Assembly: GCA_034432935.1 (NCBI GenBank)
Contig: DAOUBD010000018.1
Span: 1 to 64,000, forward strand
DNA: 64,000 nt
DNA from: DAOUAG01 sp034432935
GTDB lineage: Bacteria > Chloroflexota > Dehalococcoidia > SM23-28-2 > RBG-16-64-32
Direction: 5' to 3'
The notes under the pieces are model-generated. The model did no database searches. It was not told the DNA's origin and worked only from the letters and a program-made list of their open reading frames with translations. The position numbers and the translations under genes were made by a program. Below, piece by piece: positions 1-7,351 of this stretch. The first letter of the stretch is position 1, and each line of letters opens with the position of its first letter.

Positions 1-1
1 A

Positions 2-346
2 ACGCCTACGCCGACACCGACGGAGACCCCGACGCCTACGCCTACGCCCACCGAGACACCAACGCCGACACCGACGGAGGCGCCAACGCCAACGCCGACG
101 CCGACTGCGGCTGGGGCTACCCAGACTCCGGCGCCTACGCCTACGGCGACGCCGGCGGTGACGCCGACGCCATCGCCGACGCCGGGTGTGCTGCCGGTGG
201 TCTTGCCGCCGACCGGGGCCTCGCCGGCCACAGGCAGCGGGCCGCTCTTCGTCCTGCTGCTGGGCGCTGCGGCGACGCTGCTGTTGGGAGGCGGGCTCTT
301 GCTAGCGGGAGCCCGCACCAGGCCAGAGAACGGCCCAGGGGACTAA
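2..346 (+). CDS. C-terminal part of a Thr-Pro-rich surface protein with LPPTG-like tail (5' truncated)
   Basis: The frame is open from the window edge to a TAA at 344-346, so only the C-terminus is visible. The first half is an almost pure Thr-Pro repeat with occasional Glu and Ala, typical of extended wall-spanning linkers. It is followed by LPPTG (codons near 206-220), a Gly/Ser linker, a hydrophobic stretch of about 22 residues rich in Leu/Gly/Ala, and a short tail with two arginines (ARTRPENGPGD). That order (LPxTG-like, membrane span, positive tail) is the layout of a sortase sorting signal. A plain C-terminal membrane anchor is the alternative, since the tail is not very basic and no sortase gene is in the window. 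The upstream domains are unknown. Confidence 0.7.
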   Translation, partial: TPTPTPTETPTPTPTPTETPTPTPTEAPTPTPTPTAAGATQTPAPTPTATPAVTPTPSPTPGVLPVVLPPTGASPATGSGPLFVLLLGAAATLLLGGGLLLAGARTRPENGPGD

Positions 347-417
347 GAGACCCCGGGGTCCATGACGCGGAGCCGGCCCCGGGCGCGGCGCGCCGGCGGG
401 TTAGTGCTGTCCAGTCC

Positions 418-447
418 TTGACAACTACAGTATTTTTTCCGGATAAT
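418..447 (+). promoter_or_regulatory. Sigma70-type promoter, TTGACA-N18-GATAAT
   Basis: A perfect -35 hexamer TTGACA at 418-423 is followed after 18 bases by GATAAT at 442-447. The spacer is unusually T-rich for this genome. Transcription would begin near 454 and read into the histidine kinase gene, leaving a leader of about 185 nt if translation starts at 640. No other feature is seen between 347 and 639 apart from the short palindrome GACCCCGGGGTC at 349-360. Confidence 0.7.
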
Positions 448-639
448 GTAATCGCTCCGGCAGGGCCGCAACTGCCGGGGTCATGAGCGCTCTCCGGGTC
501 TCATCGCCGCACCCCCGCGAGCTTTTCGACTCGGGAGCGCTTCCTCTTGCCCCGTTCCCTCTTCTTCGTCGTCCCGTTCCTCTGTAACCGACTCCGCCCC
601 ATCGTCATCTCTAATTTCGGGCACGTTTTCCTTTTGACC

Positions 640-2070
640 ATGGCTGACCTGGAACTGGATCCGCTGCGAGAGGTGCGGCTGGCCAAGCGCTGGGCGCTGG
701 CAGGCATCGCCGTCGCAGTGCTGGCCCTGGTCCCCACTTACGCCCTGGCCCTGGGCCTCGGGGCGATGGCCACGGCCCTTGTGGTAGGCCCCGCCGCCGG
801 CGTAGCGCTACTGGGCATCGAGGTGGGCTCGCGCTGGGAGTACCGCATGCGCAGGCGTTACGCCTACCCGTATCGCCTCGGCTACGAGCTGGCCTCCATC
901 CACGATTTCCGGCAGGCTTGCGGCCGTGGCGCGGAGCTGGTTGGCCGCTGGCTCTCGGTAGAGCAAGCGCTCATCGCCTGGCTCAGCGAGGACCAGCAAG
1001 CGCTGTCCCCTGTCGCCGGCTTCGGGCTGGCGGCAGGCTGGGTGGAGCGGGCCAACTCTGTCCCTATCGACAGCGAGGGCCTGCAAGAGATGCTTTCGTC
1101 CGGGAGGCGGCTGGACGCCGCATTGGTCGCGGCCGGCTGGTTCCCCCCGCGGGAGGGCGGCAGGCGCTTGGTCTTCGTGCCCCTGGTGAGCCGCGACCGG
1201 CCGGAAGGGGTGCTGGCGTTATCCGCCGCGCCGGGCAACGCCCTGGTGCGGGACCAGAGGCTGCTATCGGCCCTAGGCATGGTGATGGGGCTGGCGCTGG
1301 ACAACTGCCGGCTGTATGAGGGCCAGCGGGCCCACGCCCTGCACCTCCAGGAGCTTAACCGCATGAAGAGCGATTTCCTGAGCACAGTCTCCCATGAGCT
1401 CCGCACACCCCTCACCTCCATCATGATCGCCGCCGAAATGCTCATGGAGGAAGAGGACTTTCAGGACCCTTCGACCCCCCGCGGGCGCCTGATCCGGAGC
1501 ATCGTCAAGGGCGCCTCGCGCCTCAGCAGCCTTGTCAACGACCTGGTCAACATATCGCGGGAAGACGACTTCCGGCCGAGGCTGGAGCTGGACGACGTGC
1601 GCCTCGGAGACATCGTCGCCAACGCGGTGGGCATCATCCAACCATTAGCCTCGGCCAAGCGCCAGAGCATCGACGTGCGCTTGGAAGACCCCGCGGCTGC
1701 CATCCGCGTCGATCGGTTACGGTTCGAACAGGTGCTTGTGAACCTTCTCTCCAACGCCCAGCGCTACACCCCGGCGGGCGGCAGGATCTGTGTTAGCAGC
1801 GCCAAAGAGAAGGGAGAGCTTGTGATCCGGGTGCAAGATACCGGCCCCGGCGTGGCTGATGAGGATCGGGAGCTGATCTTCGAGCCCTTCTACAGGGGGG
1901 ATAGGTCGGGTCTCGGCCTAGGGCTGGCCATCGCCAAGTCGTTGGTCGCATTGCACAACGGGCGCATCTGGGTGGAGAGCCCTCCGGATGGCGGCAGCAC
2001 CTTCTGCGTCGCCGTGCCGGTTCCGGCAGGCGCGAGGCAGCAGGGGCTAGCGCCCTCTGCCATAAGTTAG
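640..2070 (+). CDS. Membrane sensor histidine kinase
   Basis: Two-component sensor kinase that would autophosphorylate on histidine and pass the phosphate to a response regulator; no regulator gene lies next to it. Counting from ATG 640 (476 aa), two hydrophobic spans lie at about 18-62. They are followed by a GAF-like region at about 75-225, a HisKA dimerisation helix with VSHELRTP (phosphoacceptor His252), and a HATPase domain with the N box NLLSNAQRYT (about 368), DTGPG (about 400) and a GLGLGLAIAKS lid. The frame stays open upstream to a TTG at 547. ATG 640 is preferred because residues 547-639 look like leader and contain no domain. No response regulator partner and no clear Shine-Dalgarno are visible. 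Confidence 0.9.
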   Translation: MADLELDPLREVRLAKRWALAGIAVAVLALVPTYALALGLGAMATALVVGPAAGVALLGIEVGSRWEYRMRRRYAYPYRLGYELASIHDFRQACGRGAELVGRWLSVEQALIAWLSEDQQALSPVAGFGLAAGWVERANSVPIDSEGLQEMLSSGRRLDAALVAAGWFPPREGGRRLVFVPLVSRDRPEGVLALSAAPGNALVRDQRLLSALGMVMGLALDNCRLYEGQRAHALHLQELNRMKSDFLSTVSHELRTPLTSIMIAAEMLMEEEDFQDPSTPRGRLIRSIVKGASRLSSLVNDLVNISREDDFRPRLELDDVRLGDIVANAVGIIQPLASAKRQSIDVRLEDPAAAIRVDRLRFEQVLVNLLSNAQRYTPAGGRICVSSAKEKGELVIRVQDTGPGVADEDRELIFEPFYRGDRSGLGLGLAIAKSLVALHNGRIWVESPPDGGSTFCVAVPVPAGARQQGLAPSAIS

Positions 2071-2082
2071 GGCTGGCGCAGC

Positions 2083-2322
2083 CTACTGACGGGCCTCGTG
2101 GGGCGCTGGCGGCGCGCTGGCCTGCGAGCGGATATATGCGGCCAGAGCGCGGGGGCTGCGCAAGGCCTCCACCAGGGACGGCTGGGTCTCCGCCTCGACG
2201 TGTTCGGTGAGAGCCATGCGGATGTAGGCCGCCCGCGACAGCCCTTTGCGCCGCGCCAGCGTGTTGAGGCTCTTCAGCAGGTCGTCCGGAAGCACCAAAA
2301 CGATTCGCGATGAGCGGGCCAC
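2083..2322 (-). CDS. Small ribbon-helix-helix (CopG/Arc-like) protein
   Basis: About 79 residues from a GTG at 2322. The N-terminus RIVLVLPDDLLKSLNTLAR, followed by a KGLSRAAYIRMAL helix, matches the beta-strand plus two-helix pattern of RHH DNA-binding proteins. These act as dimeric repressors, often of toxin-antitoxin operons. The C-terminal 35 residues (after HVEAE) are not conserved-looking and could be a toxin-binding tail, but no toxin gene is adjacent. The frame remains open to 2433; GTG 2322 is chosen because the RHH strand begins just after it. No Shine-Dalgarno is seen. The gene is convergent with the histidine kinase (12-base gap). Confidence 0.6.
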   Translation of the reverse strand: MARSSRIVLVLPDDLLKSLNTLARRKGLSRAAYIRMALTEHVEAETQPSLVEALRSPRALAAYIRSQASAPPAPHEARQ

Positions 2323-2529
2323 GGCACGGATTCTAGTGGCCCGCGAATAAGCTGTCAATACCACTTCTGCGTAAAATCTATGCCTAGGCGGCATCTCTCC
2401 GATGACACGATGATGACCAACCGCTCTCACCATGCACCCGCGCTATCGGGGTTCTGCCGATGGGATGCTGGGCGGATATCGATCGTATGCCCGGCGTCAA
2501 TGCCATGACCCCACCGGCCGGGGGCCTAA

Positions 2530-2535
2530 TATAAT
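2530..2535 (+). promoter_or_regulatory. TATAAT -10 element placing the recF start at its own transcription start
   Basis: A perfect TATAAT ends six bases before the recF ATG (2542). With the usual 6-7 base distance from -10 to +1, the mRNA would begin at or within one base of the start codon, so recF is likely leaderless. No Shine-Dalgarno is present. A -35 hexamer is not obvious (ATGACC at 2505-2510 is a weak candidate). Confidence 0.55.
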
Positions 2536-2541
2536 TCGGTC

Positions 2542-3720
2542 ATGCGGCTGACCCGCCTCCACCTTTCCAACTACCGCAACTTCCGCCGGCTGGAGCTAGA
2601 GCTACCCGCCGGCGTCAGCGTGTTTGTGGGGGACAACGCCCAGGGCAAGAGCAACCTCCTGGAGGCCGTCTACCTGCTCGCCACCATGCGGGCCGTACGG
2701 GCGGAGGCCGATAGCCAGCTCGTAGGCCGCGGAGCGCTGGCGGGAGCCGCGGCCGTGGCCCGCGTGGCGGGGGAGGTAGAGACGGCGGCTGGCGTCCTCA
2801 GGCTGGAGGTGGCGGTCACGGTCCGAGCGGGTTCTGGGGGACCTGTGGCTACGAAAACCGTAAAGGTGAACGGCAACCCTCGGCGACTGTCGGCTGCGGT
2901 GGGCTGCATGACGGCGGTGCTCTTTACGGCGGAGGACTTGGAGCTGGTATCGGGCCCTCCGGCGCTGCGCCGGCGCTTCATCGATCTGGCGCTGGGGCAG
3001 GTGGACCCCAAGTACAACGCCGCCCGCGCCCGGTTCGAACGGGCCCTCACCCAGCGGAACCACCTGCTCAAGCAGATGCGGGAGGGCGCGGCGCACCCGG
3101 ATGAGGTAGTGTTCTGGGACGCAGAGTTGGCGCGGGATGGCGGCCTGATCTTCGAGAAGCGCGCCGCCTTCATACGCGAGGTGGAGGCGCTAGCCGCTGT
3201 CTTGCACGGAAGCTTGGCCCCAGGTGAGGCGCTCTCGGTGCAATATCAGCCCAGGATCGATGGGCCGGCGCCTGGCCCCGGCCAAGCGGCCGAGGCCTAC
3301 GCTGCCGCCTTGGCCCGGGGCCTGGGCCGCGACATCGCCGCCGGGATGACGTTGCAAGGGCCCCACCGGGACGACGTCCTCTTGCAGCTCGATGGCCTGC
3401 CAGCCTCCGGTTTCGCCTCCCGCGCCCAGCAACGCACCGTAGCCTTATCCCTGCGTTTGGCCGAGGCCCGCTTTCTTTTCGCCAGGCGCGGCGAGGCCCC
3501 GGTCCTCCTCCTGGACGACGTGCTGTCCGAGATGGATGCTGCCAGGCGAGCCTCTGTGCTGCGAGCCATGGTTGACGTGGAACAGATGCTGGTGACGGGC
3601 ACGGACTGGGACCGCTTTTCGCGGGAGTTCCTGGAGCAGGCCGCCCAATTCCAGGTGGCCGGAGGCTCGGTTACCCCTGCGGTGCCGGGGCAGGCGGCGC
3701 CGCGAAGATGGGACTCCTAA
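2542..3720 (+). CDS. recF: DNA replication/repair protein RecF
   Basis: SMC-like ATPase that loads RecA at gaps in single-stranded DNA together with RecO and RecR. At 392 aa it has the usual length. The Walker A motif GDNAQGKSNLLEA is at residues 30-42. The signature region reads ASRAQQRT near residue 294 (the family usually has SSGQQRT), followed by Walker B VLLLDDVLSEMD. The N-terminal LTRLHLSNYRNF is typical. The gene is not beside dnaA, dnaN or gyrB, where recF often lies. Its last 50 bases overlap the 3' end of the convergent lipid-kinase gene, and residues after about 370 (beyond EFLEQAAQF) are not conserved. Confidence 0.95.
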   Translation: MRLTRLHLSNYRNFRRLELELPAGVSVFVGDNAQGKSNLLEAVYLLATMRAVRAEADSQLVGRGALAGAAAVARVAGEVETAAGVLRLEVAVTVRAGSGGPVATKTVKVNGNPRRLSAAVGCMTAVLFTAEDLELVSGPPALRRRFIDLALGQVDPKYNAARARFERALTQRNHLLKQMREGAAHPDEVVFWDAELARDGGLIFEKRAAFIREVEALAAVLHGSLAPGEALSVQYQPRIDGPAPGPGQAAEAYAAALARGLGRDIAAGMTLQGPHRDDVLLQLDGLPASGFASRAQQRTVALSLRLAEARFLFARRGEAPVLLLDDVLSEMDAARRASVLRAMVDVEQMLVTGTDWDRFSREFLEQAAQFQVAGGSVTPAVPGQAAPRRWDS

Positions 3721-4633
3721 ACCCCTTCGGTACGGCCACCCAGAGGGCTGCCGGAACCACCGTTACCACCGTAGGAGCCTCTGGCTGCGGATCGCCATCC
3801 AGTTGCAGGGGCAGGGGCTGGGACCAGCTGATCCGCAGCTCGCGGAACCGCCGATACACTACCTTTCTCCAGCGCCGGTGCAAGCGCAGGGCCGTGAGAA
3901 TGGTGTGGATGGCCACGTCCAGGCGGCCCTTGCCCTGATAGACGCAGGCGTCCAGCAGACCGTCGTCCGCCACGGCGTCGTTGGTGATTTGGGTGAGGCC
4001 CGCGTAGACCCTGGTGTTGCCTAACACCAGCATAAGGACGTCCCGTTCCAGCGTCTCGCCGTCGAAGGCCAGGGTGGCCCGGACGCCGCGGTAGGTGAGC
4101 CACTCGCGCAGGGCGGCGATAACGTAGGCGGTGGCGCCCAGCCGCTTCTTGGCCAACAGGGAGACGCGGCGGGTGACGGCGGCATCGATGCCGTAGCCCG
4201 CCATGAGGAGAAAATAGCGCTGGCCCGCGCGGCCCAGGTCGACGCGGCGGCGGTCTCCCTCCAGGGCCAGGCGCACCGCCTCGGCAGGCTTCTTGTCCAT
4301 GCCGGTCTCCCGTGCCCAGATGTTGGACGTGCCGCCTGGGATGGGTGCAAGGGCGGTTGCACTGCCGGCGAGCCCGTTCACGGCCTCGTTCAGCGTGCCG
4401 TCCCCTCCACAGACGAAGAGGAGGGGGACGCCCCGGCGGGCTGCCTCAGCGGCCATGCCGACGGCGTCGCCAGGCGCCTTGGTTGTGAGCCAGGTGGTGC
4501 TCCAGCCGCGGTGCTTAAGGAGGGCGTCTGCCTCGCGCAGACGTTTGGCGCTCGGTGGCTTGTGGGCCGCCGGGTTGACGATAATGACGGCCTCCCGGCG
4601 GCCGGGCGCTGGCGTCACATCATCGCGCGTCAT
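3671..4633 (-). CDS. Diacylglycerol/lipid kinase family protein (YegS/DagK-like)
   Basis: Predicted soluble lipid kinase (320 aa) that phosphorylates diacylglycerol or a related lipid with ATP. The catalytic-domain hallmarks are an N-terminal strand ending in IIVNPAA (about residues 16-23), the nucleotide-binding GGDGTLNEAVNG at 76-87, PGGTSNIWARE near 99, and GYGIDAAV farther on. The C-terminal half is the beta-sandwich lobe of the DAGK family. ATG 4633 lacks a clear Shine-Dalgarno. The gene is divergent from the VOC gene at 4760 and its 3' end overlaps recF by 50 bp. Substrate is not determinable from sequence. Confidence 0.88.
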   Translation of the reverse strand: MTRDDVTPAPGRREAVIIVNPAAHKPPSAKRLREADALLKHRGWSTTWLTTKAPGDAVGMAAEAARRGVPLLFVCGGDGTLNEAVNGLAGSATALAPIPGGTSNIWARETGMDKKPAEAVRLALEGDRRRVDLGRAGQRYFLLMAGYGIDAAVTRRVSLLAKKRLGATAYVIAALREWLTYRGVRATLAFDGETLERDVLMLVLGNTRVYAGLTQITNDAVADDGLLDACVYQGKGRLDVAIHTILTALRLHRRWRKVVYRRFRELRISWSQPLPLQLDGDPQPEAPTVVTVVPAALWVAVPKGFRSPIFAAPPAPAPQG

Positions 4634-4759
4634 GCATTGGCAATCCTAGCCAGGAGAGGAGGGTGATGGCAAGGAGGTGACGCCAACGGGGGCTCCCCTT
4701 ATGATGGCTCTTGGCCCGCGGGCTTTCGCAGCCAAACGCACGGAGGACAGGGGGTTTCG

Positions 4760-5227
4760 ATGAAGGAGACCATCGGCATCAAGAGGTTGGATCACGTCTG
4801 CTGGGCTGTGAGGCGGATGGATGATGTCCTGCCGCTGCTCACCGAGCTCATGGGCATGCGGGTAGCGGGCCGCTTCGAGAACCGGGAGATGGGGTACCGG
4901 GGGGTAGACCTGAAGGTGCCGGGAGGCACGGCTCATTTCGAACTGCTGGAGCCCCTGGGCGATGACAGTTTCCTGGTACGGTTTCTTGAGGAGCGGGGGC
5001 CTGGCCTGCACCACGTCACTTTCGAGGTGGAAGATACCGAGCGCGCCGCCCGCGCCATGCGGGCTTTCGGCATCGAGCCGTTCCGGGGCGTGCAACGCTC
5101 CGGCAGTTGGATAGAGACGTACATGCACCCCAAGGACTCCGGGGGCGTCCTCTTCCAGTTCTACACCGAGGCGCCCGATCGCCAGCAGGACCCTGGTCAC
5201 AGCCACGATCACCTTACGCCCAAGTAG
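4760..5227 (+). CDS. VOC-superfamily protein, methylmalonyl-CoA epimerase-like
   Basis: At 155 aa this is one vicinal-oxygen-chelate module made of two beta-alpha-beta-beta-beta units. The putative metal ligands are in family positions: His12 (LDHVCWAV), Glu61 (AHFELLE), His84 (GLHHVTFEV), and Gln133 or Glu137 near the C-terminus. The order and spacing resemble methylmalonyl-CoA epimerase, but glyoxalase-like functions cannot be excluded and no mutase genes are nearby. A purine-rich GGAGGACAGGGGG precedes ATG 4760. The stop is two bases before the ATG of the following alpha/beta hydrolase, so the two are probably co-transcribed and translationally coupled. Confidence 0.8.
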   Translation: MKETIGIKRLDHVCWAVRRMDDVLPLLTELMGMRVAGRFENREMGYRGVDLKVPGGTAHFELLEPLGDDSFLVRFLEERGPGLHHVTFEVEDTERAARAMRAFGIEPFRGVQRSGSWIETYMHPKDSGGVLFQFYTEAPDRQQDPGHSHDHLTPK

Positions 5228-5229
5228 AA

Positions 5230-6087
5230 ATGGCGCTCCTCCAGCCCATTGAAGGCGAACTGAAGATCAATGGCCTGCGCATCCACTATTTCGAGTGGAG
5301 GGGGCGGGGCGAACGACCCTTGGTGTTGGTCCACGGCCTGCGCGATTACGCCTACTACTGGCAGGACTTGGCCAACCGCCTGCTGGACGACTTCCATGTC
5401 TACGCCTTCGATCAGCGTGGTCACGGCGAGAGCGAGCACGCCCCTGGCGGCTACCTGGTCTGGGCTCTCGCCTCTGACCTGGCGGGATTTGTGCAGCAGA
5501 TGGGCCTGGAGCGCTTCGATCTACTGGGGCTGTCGTTGGGGTCGCGCTGCGCCATGGCCTACGCCCGGGAGAACTGGCCGCGGCTCAAGCACCTGATCCT
5601 CGTCGATATGGGGCCCCAGATGGCGCGCGTCGCTGCCGTGGGGCTCAAGGAGGACATGGCGGGAAAGGCCGAGCGTCCCCCCAGCCGGTTCAGCCTGGAA
5701 GAGGCTCGCGCCTTCTATTGCCAGCAGTGGCCAACGCTGGACGAGCCGTCCATCGAACGGCTGATCCGGAACTCTCTCGTGCCGGGGGAGGATGGCCTTT
5801 ACGCCAACAGGTACGACCGCCGCCTGGCGGATATCACCACCAAGGCCGCCATCCCGGAGATCGGCTTCCTGTGGGATGCCCTGCCCTCGATCCGTTGCCC
5901 CACCTTGGTGGCCCGGGGAGAGGAGAGCCACGTGCTCGACGACGAGATCGCCTCACGGATGGTGGCGTCCCTTCCCAACGGACGGCTCTACGTGTTCAGA
6001 GGGACTGGGCATTCCTTGCCGCGCCTGGAGCCTGAGCGGTTCGCGGCGGTCGTAAGGGCCTTCCTGCTGGACCAGCCCTTGCCTTAG
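5230..6087 (+). CDS. Alpha/beta-fold hydrolase
   Basis: Predicted serine hydrolase (285 aa from ATG 5230). It shows the oxyanion-hole motif LVHGLRDY (about 34-40), DQRGHGESE after strand 4, and the nucleophile elbow GLSLGS (Ser102). The catalytic His lies in GTGHSLPRLEP about 20 residues before the end. A cap domain probably spans residues 125-210. The frame is open upstream to 5107, but that part overlaps the VOC gene; ATG 5230, two bases after the VOC stop, is the natural start. The substrate is unknown. Pairing with a VOC protein suggests small-molecule or CoA-thioester chemistry, which is inference only. Confidence 0.85.
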   Translation: MALLQPIEGELKINGLRIHYFEWRGRGERPLVLVHGLRDYAYYWQDLANRLLDDFHVYAFDQRGHGESEHAPGGYLVWALASDLAGFVQQMGLERFDLLGLSLGSRCAMAYARENWPRLKHLILVDMGPQMARVAAVGLKEDMAGKAERPPSRFSLEEARAFYCQQWPTLDEPSIERLIRNSLVPGEDGLYANRYDRRLADITTKAAIPEIGFLWDALPSIRCPTLVARGEESHVLDDEIASRMVASLPNGRLYVFRGTGHSLPRLEPERFAAVVRAFLLDQPLP

Positions 6088-6091
6088 GCCG

Positions 6092-6129
6092 AGGGCCCGG
6101 GGATGCTGCGGCCGACATCCTCGGGCCCT
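6092..6129 (+). terminator. Stem-loop after the hydrolase gene
   Basis: Arms AGGGCCCGGGGATG (6092-6105) and CATCCTCGGGCCCT (6116-6129) pair over 14 positions with a single G-T wobble around a 10-base loop, five bases past the stop codon. There is no T-run, so it may be a factor-assisted terminator or an mRNA-stabilising hairpin. The rest of the gap to 6295 shows nothing recognisable. Confidence 0.5.
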
Positions 6130-6295
6130 GGATGAGAGCTGTCCTAGCGTCGTTTGGGGGTGCGGCGCCTGCCAAGCTCTTCGAGCATACTATCGCCCGT
6201 AGCCGGGGTGTGGGCCAGTGACGAAAGGCCCTAGGTGGCCTGTGCCGTATGGACTATGTTCGGGGGTAAGGGGAGATCGCCCCGGTTGCCCAAGC

Positions 6296-7342
6296 CTAGC
6301 GTGGGGCGCGCACCCGGCGCCGGGCGGGGCCGCTGGGCTTCATCGCCTCCAGCTCGTCCTCGCGCCCCATGACGATGAGGCGGTCGCCTGGCTCCAGGAT
6401 CGTCTCGCCAGGGGGGCCCACCTTGAGTTCACCGCTGGTCTTCTGAAGGCCCAGGGTAACCACGCTCGGGGAGTTATGGAGGATGTCGGCGATGGTACGG
6501 CCTGCTAGGGCGGAGGCAGGGGCGACTTCTATCTCCGCCAGCACCGGCGCCCCCTCGCGCCTGGGGGCCAGGGTGTCGATGAATTCGGCCACAAGCGGCT
6601 GGAGGGCGGATATGGCCATCTGGCGGCCGGCTATAACGTAGGGAGAGAAGACGCGGTCTGCTCCAGCACGCTTCATCCGGGCCTCGCTCTCCGGCCTGCC
6701 GGCCCGGGAGACGACGTAGAGGTCGGGCCGCAGCGCCTTGGCCGTCAGGACGATGAATGTGTTGCCTGAATCTGAGTCGGAGGCAGCCAAGAGGCCCCTG
6801 GCGCGCTCGATGCCGGCCTCCCGCAGGACGAGGTCAGAGGTGGCGTCTCCGTGGACGACGGGGTAGCCCTGGGCCTGGGCCGCGGCGATGGCTTCTGGGT
6901 TGGACTCGACGATCACGAAGGGGATGCCGCGCTCTGAGAACTCGTGAGCGATCTCCGTGCCGACGCGTCCATAACCGCAGAGGATATAGTGATTGCGTAG
7001 GCTCTCGATCTTGCCCCTCATTCTCCTGACTCCCAGGAGCGTGGCCAGCTCGCCTTCCAAGAGGAACTGGGCGACGCTTACCAGGGCGTAGAATATCGTA
7101 CCCACGCCCGCGACCGCCAGGGCCATGGTGAAGACGCGGCCTTCGTCATCCAGGGGCTGGACCTCGTGGAAGCCGATGGTGGTGATAGTTATCACCGTCA
7201 TGTAGAGGGCGTCCATGAAGTTCCACCCCTCTACCAGCATGTATCCGCCGGTCCCGGCCAACGGCAAGAGGATGAGGAGGGCGGCGGCGCGGACCAGGTT
7301 AGGCGGTATGGTGGCTACGGTGACCCGGAGGCGCCGTTCCAC
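6296..7342 (-). CDS. Two-TM potassium channel with RCK (TrkA-N/TrkA-C) domains
   Basis: MthK-like single-subunit K+ channel (348 aa). TM1 covers about 18-36, followed by a pore helix and filter at 50-60, then TM2 at about 71-95. A Rossmann RCK domain begins at ILCGYGRVGTEIA (about 120), and a TrkA-C domain lies at about 255-335. The filter reads TTIGFHEV where canonical channels have TVGYGD. TTVGF-E-V variants occur in TrkA-associated bacterial channels, so ion selectivity may be altered. The start is a GTG at 7342 with no strong ribosome-binding site. The gene follows the VWA gene by 9 bases on the same strand, so they probably share an mRNA. Confidence 0.88.
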   Translation of the reverse strand: MERRLRVTVATIPPNLVRAAALLILLPLAGTGGYMLVEGWNFMDALYMTVITITTIGFHEVQPLDDEGRVFTMALAVAGVGTIFYALVSVAQFLLEGELATLLGVRRMRGKIESLRNHYILCGYGRVGTEIAHEFSERGIPFVIVESNPEAIAAAQAQGYPVVHGDATSDLVLREAGIERARGLLAASDSDSGNTFIVLTAKALRPDLYVVSRAGRPESEARMKRAGADRVFSPYVIAGRQMAISALQPLVAEFIDTLAPRREGAPVLAEIEVAPASALAGRTIADILHNSPSVVTLGLQKTSGELKVGPPGETILEPGDRLIVMGREDELEAMKPSGPARRRVRAPR

Positions 7343-7351
7343 AGGGCGCAG

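Noticed and set aside
1..180. Repeated ACGCCGACACCGACG-type sequence as a CRISPR or tandem-repeat array
   Set aside because: The repeats are codons for Thr-Pro in an open frame ending in a membrane anchor; there are no spacers.
349..360. GACCCCGGGGTC palindrome as a terminator
   Set aside because: A 12-base palindrome without a loop or T-run; too short to call.
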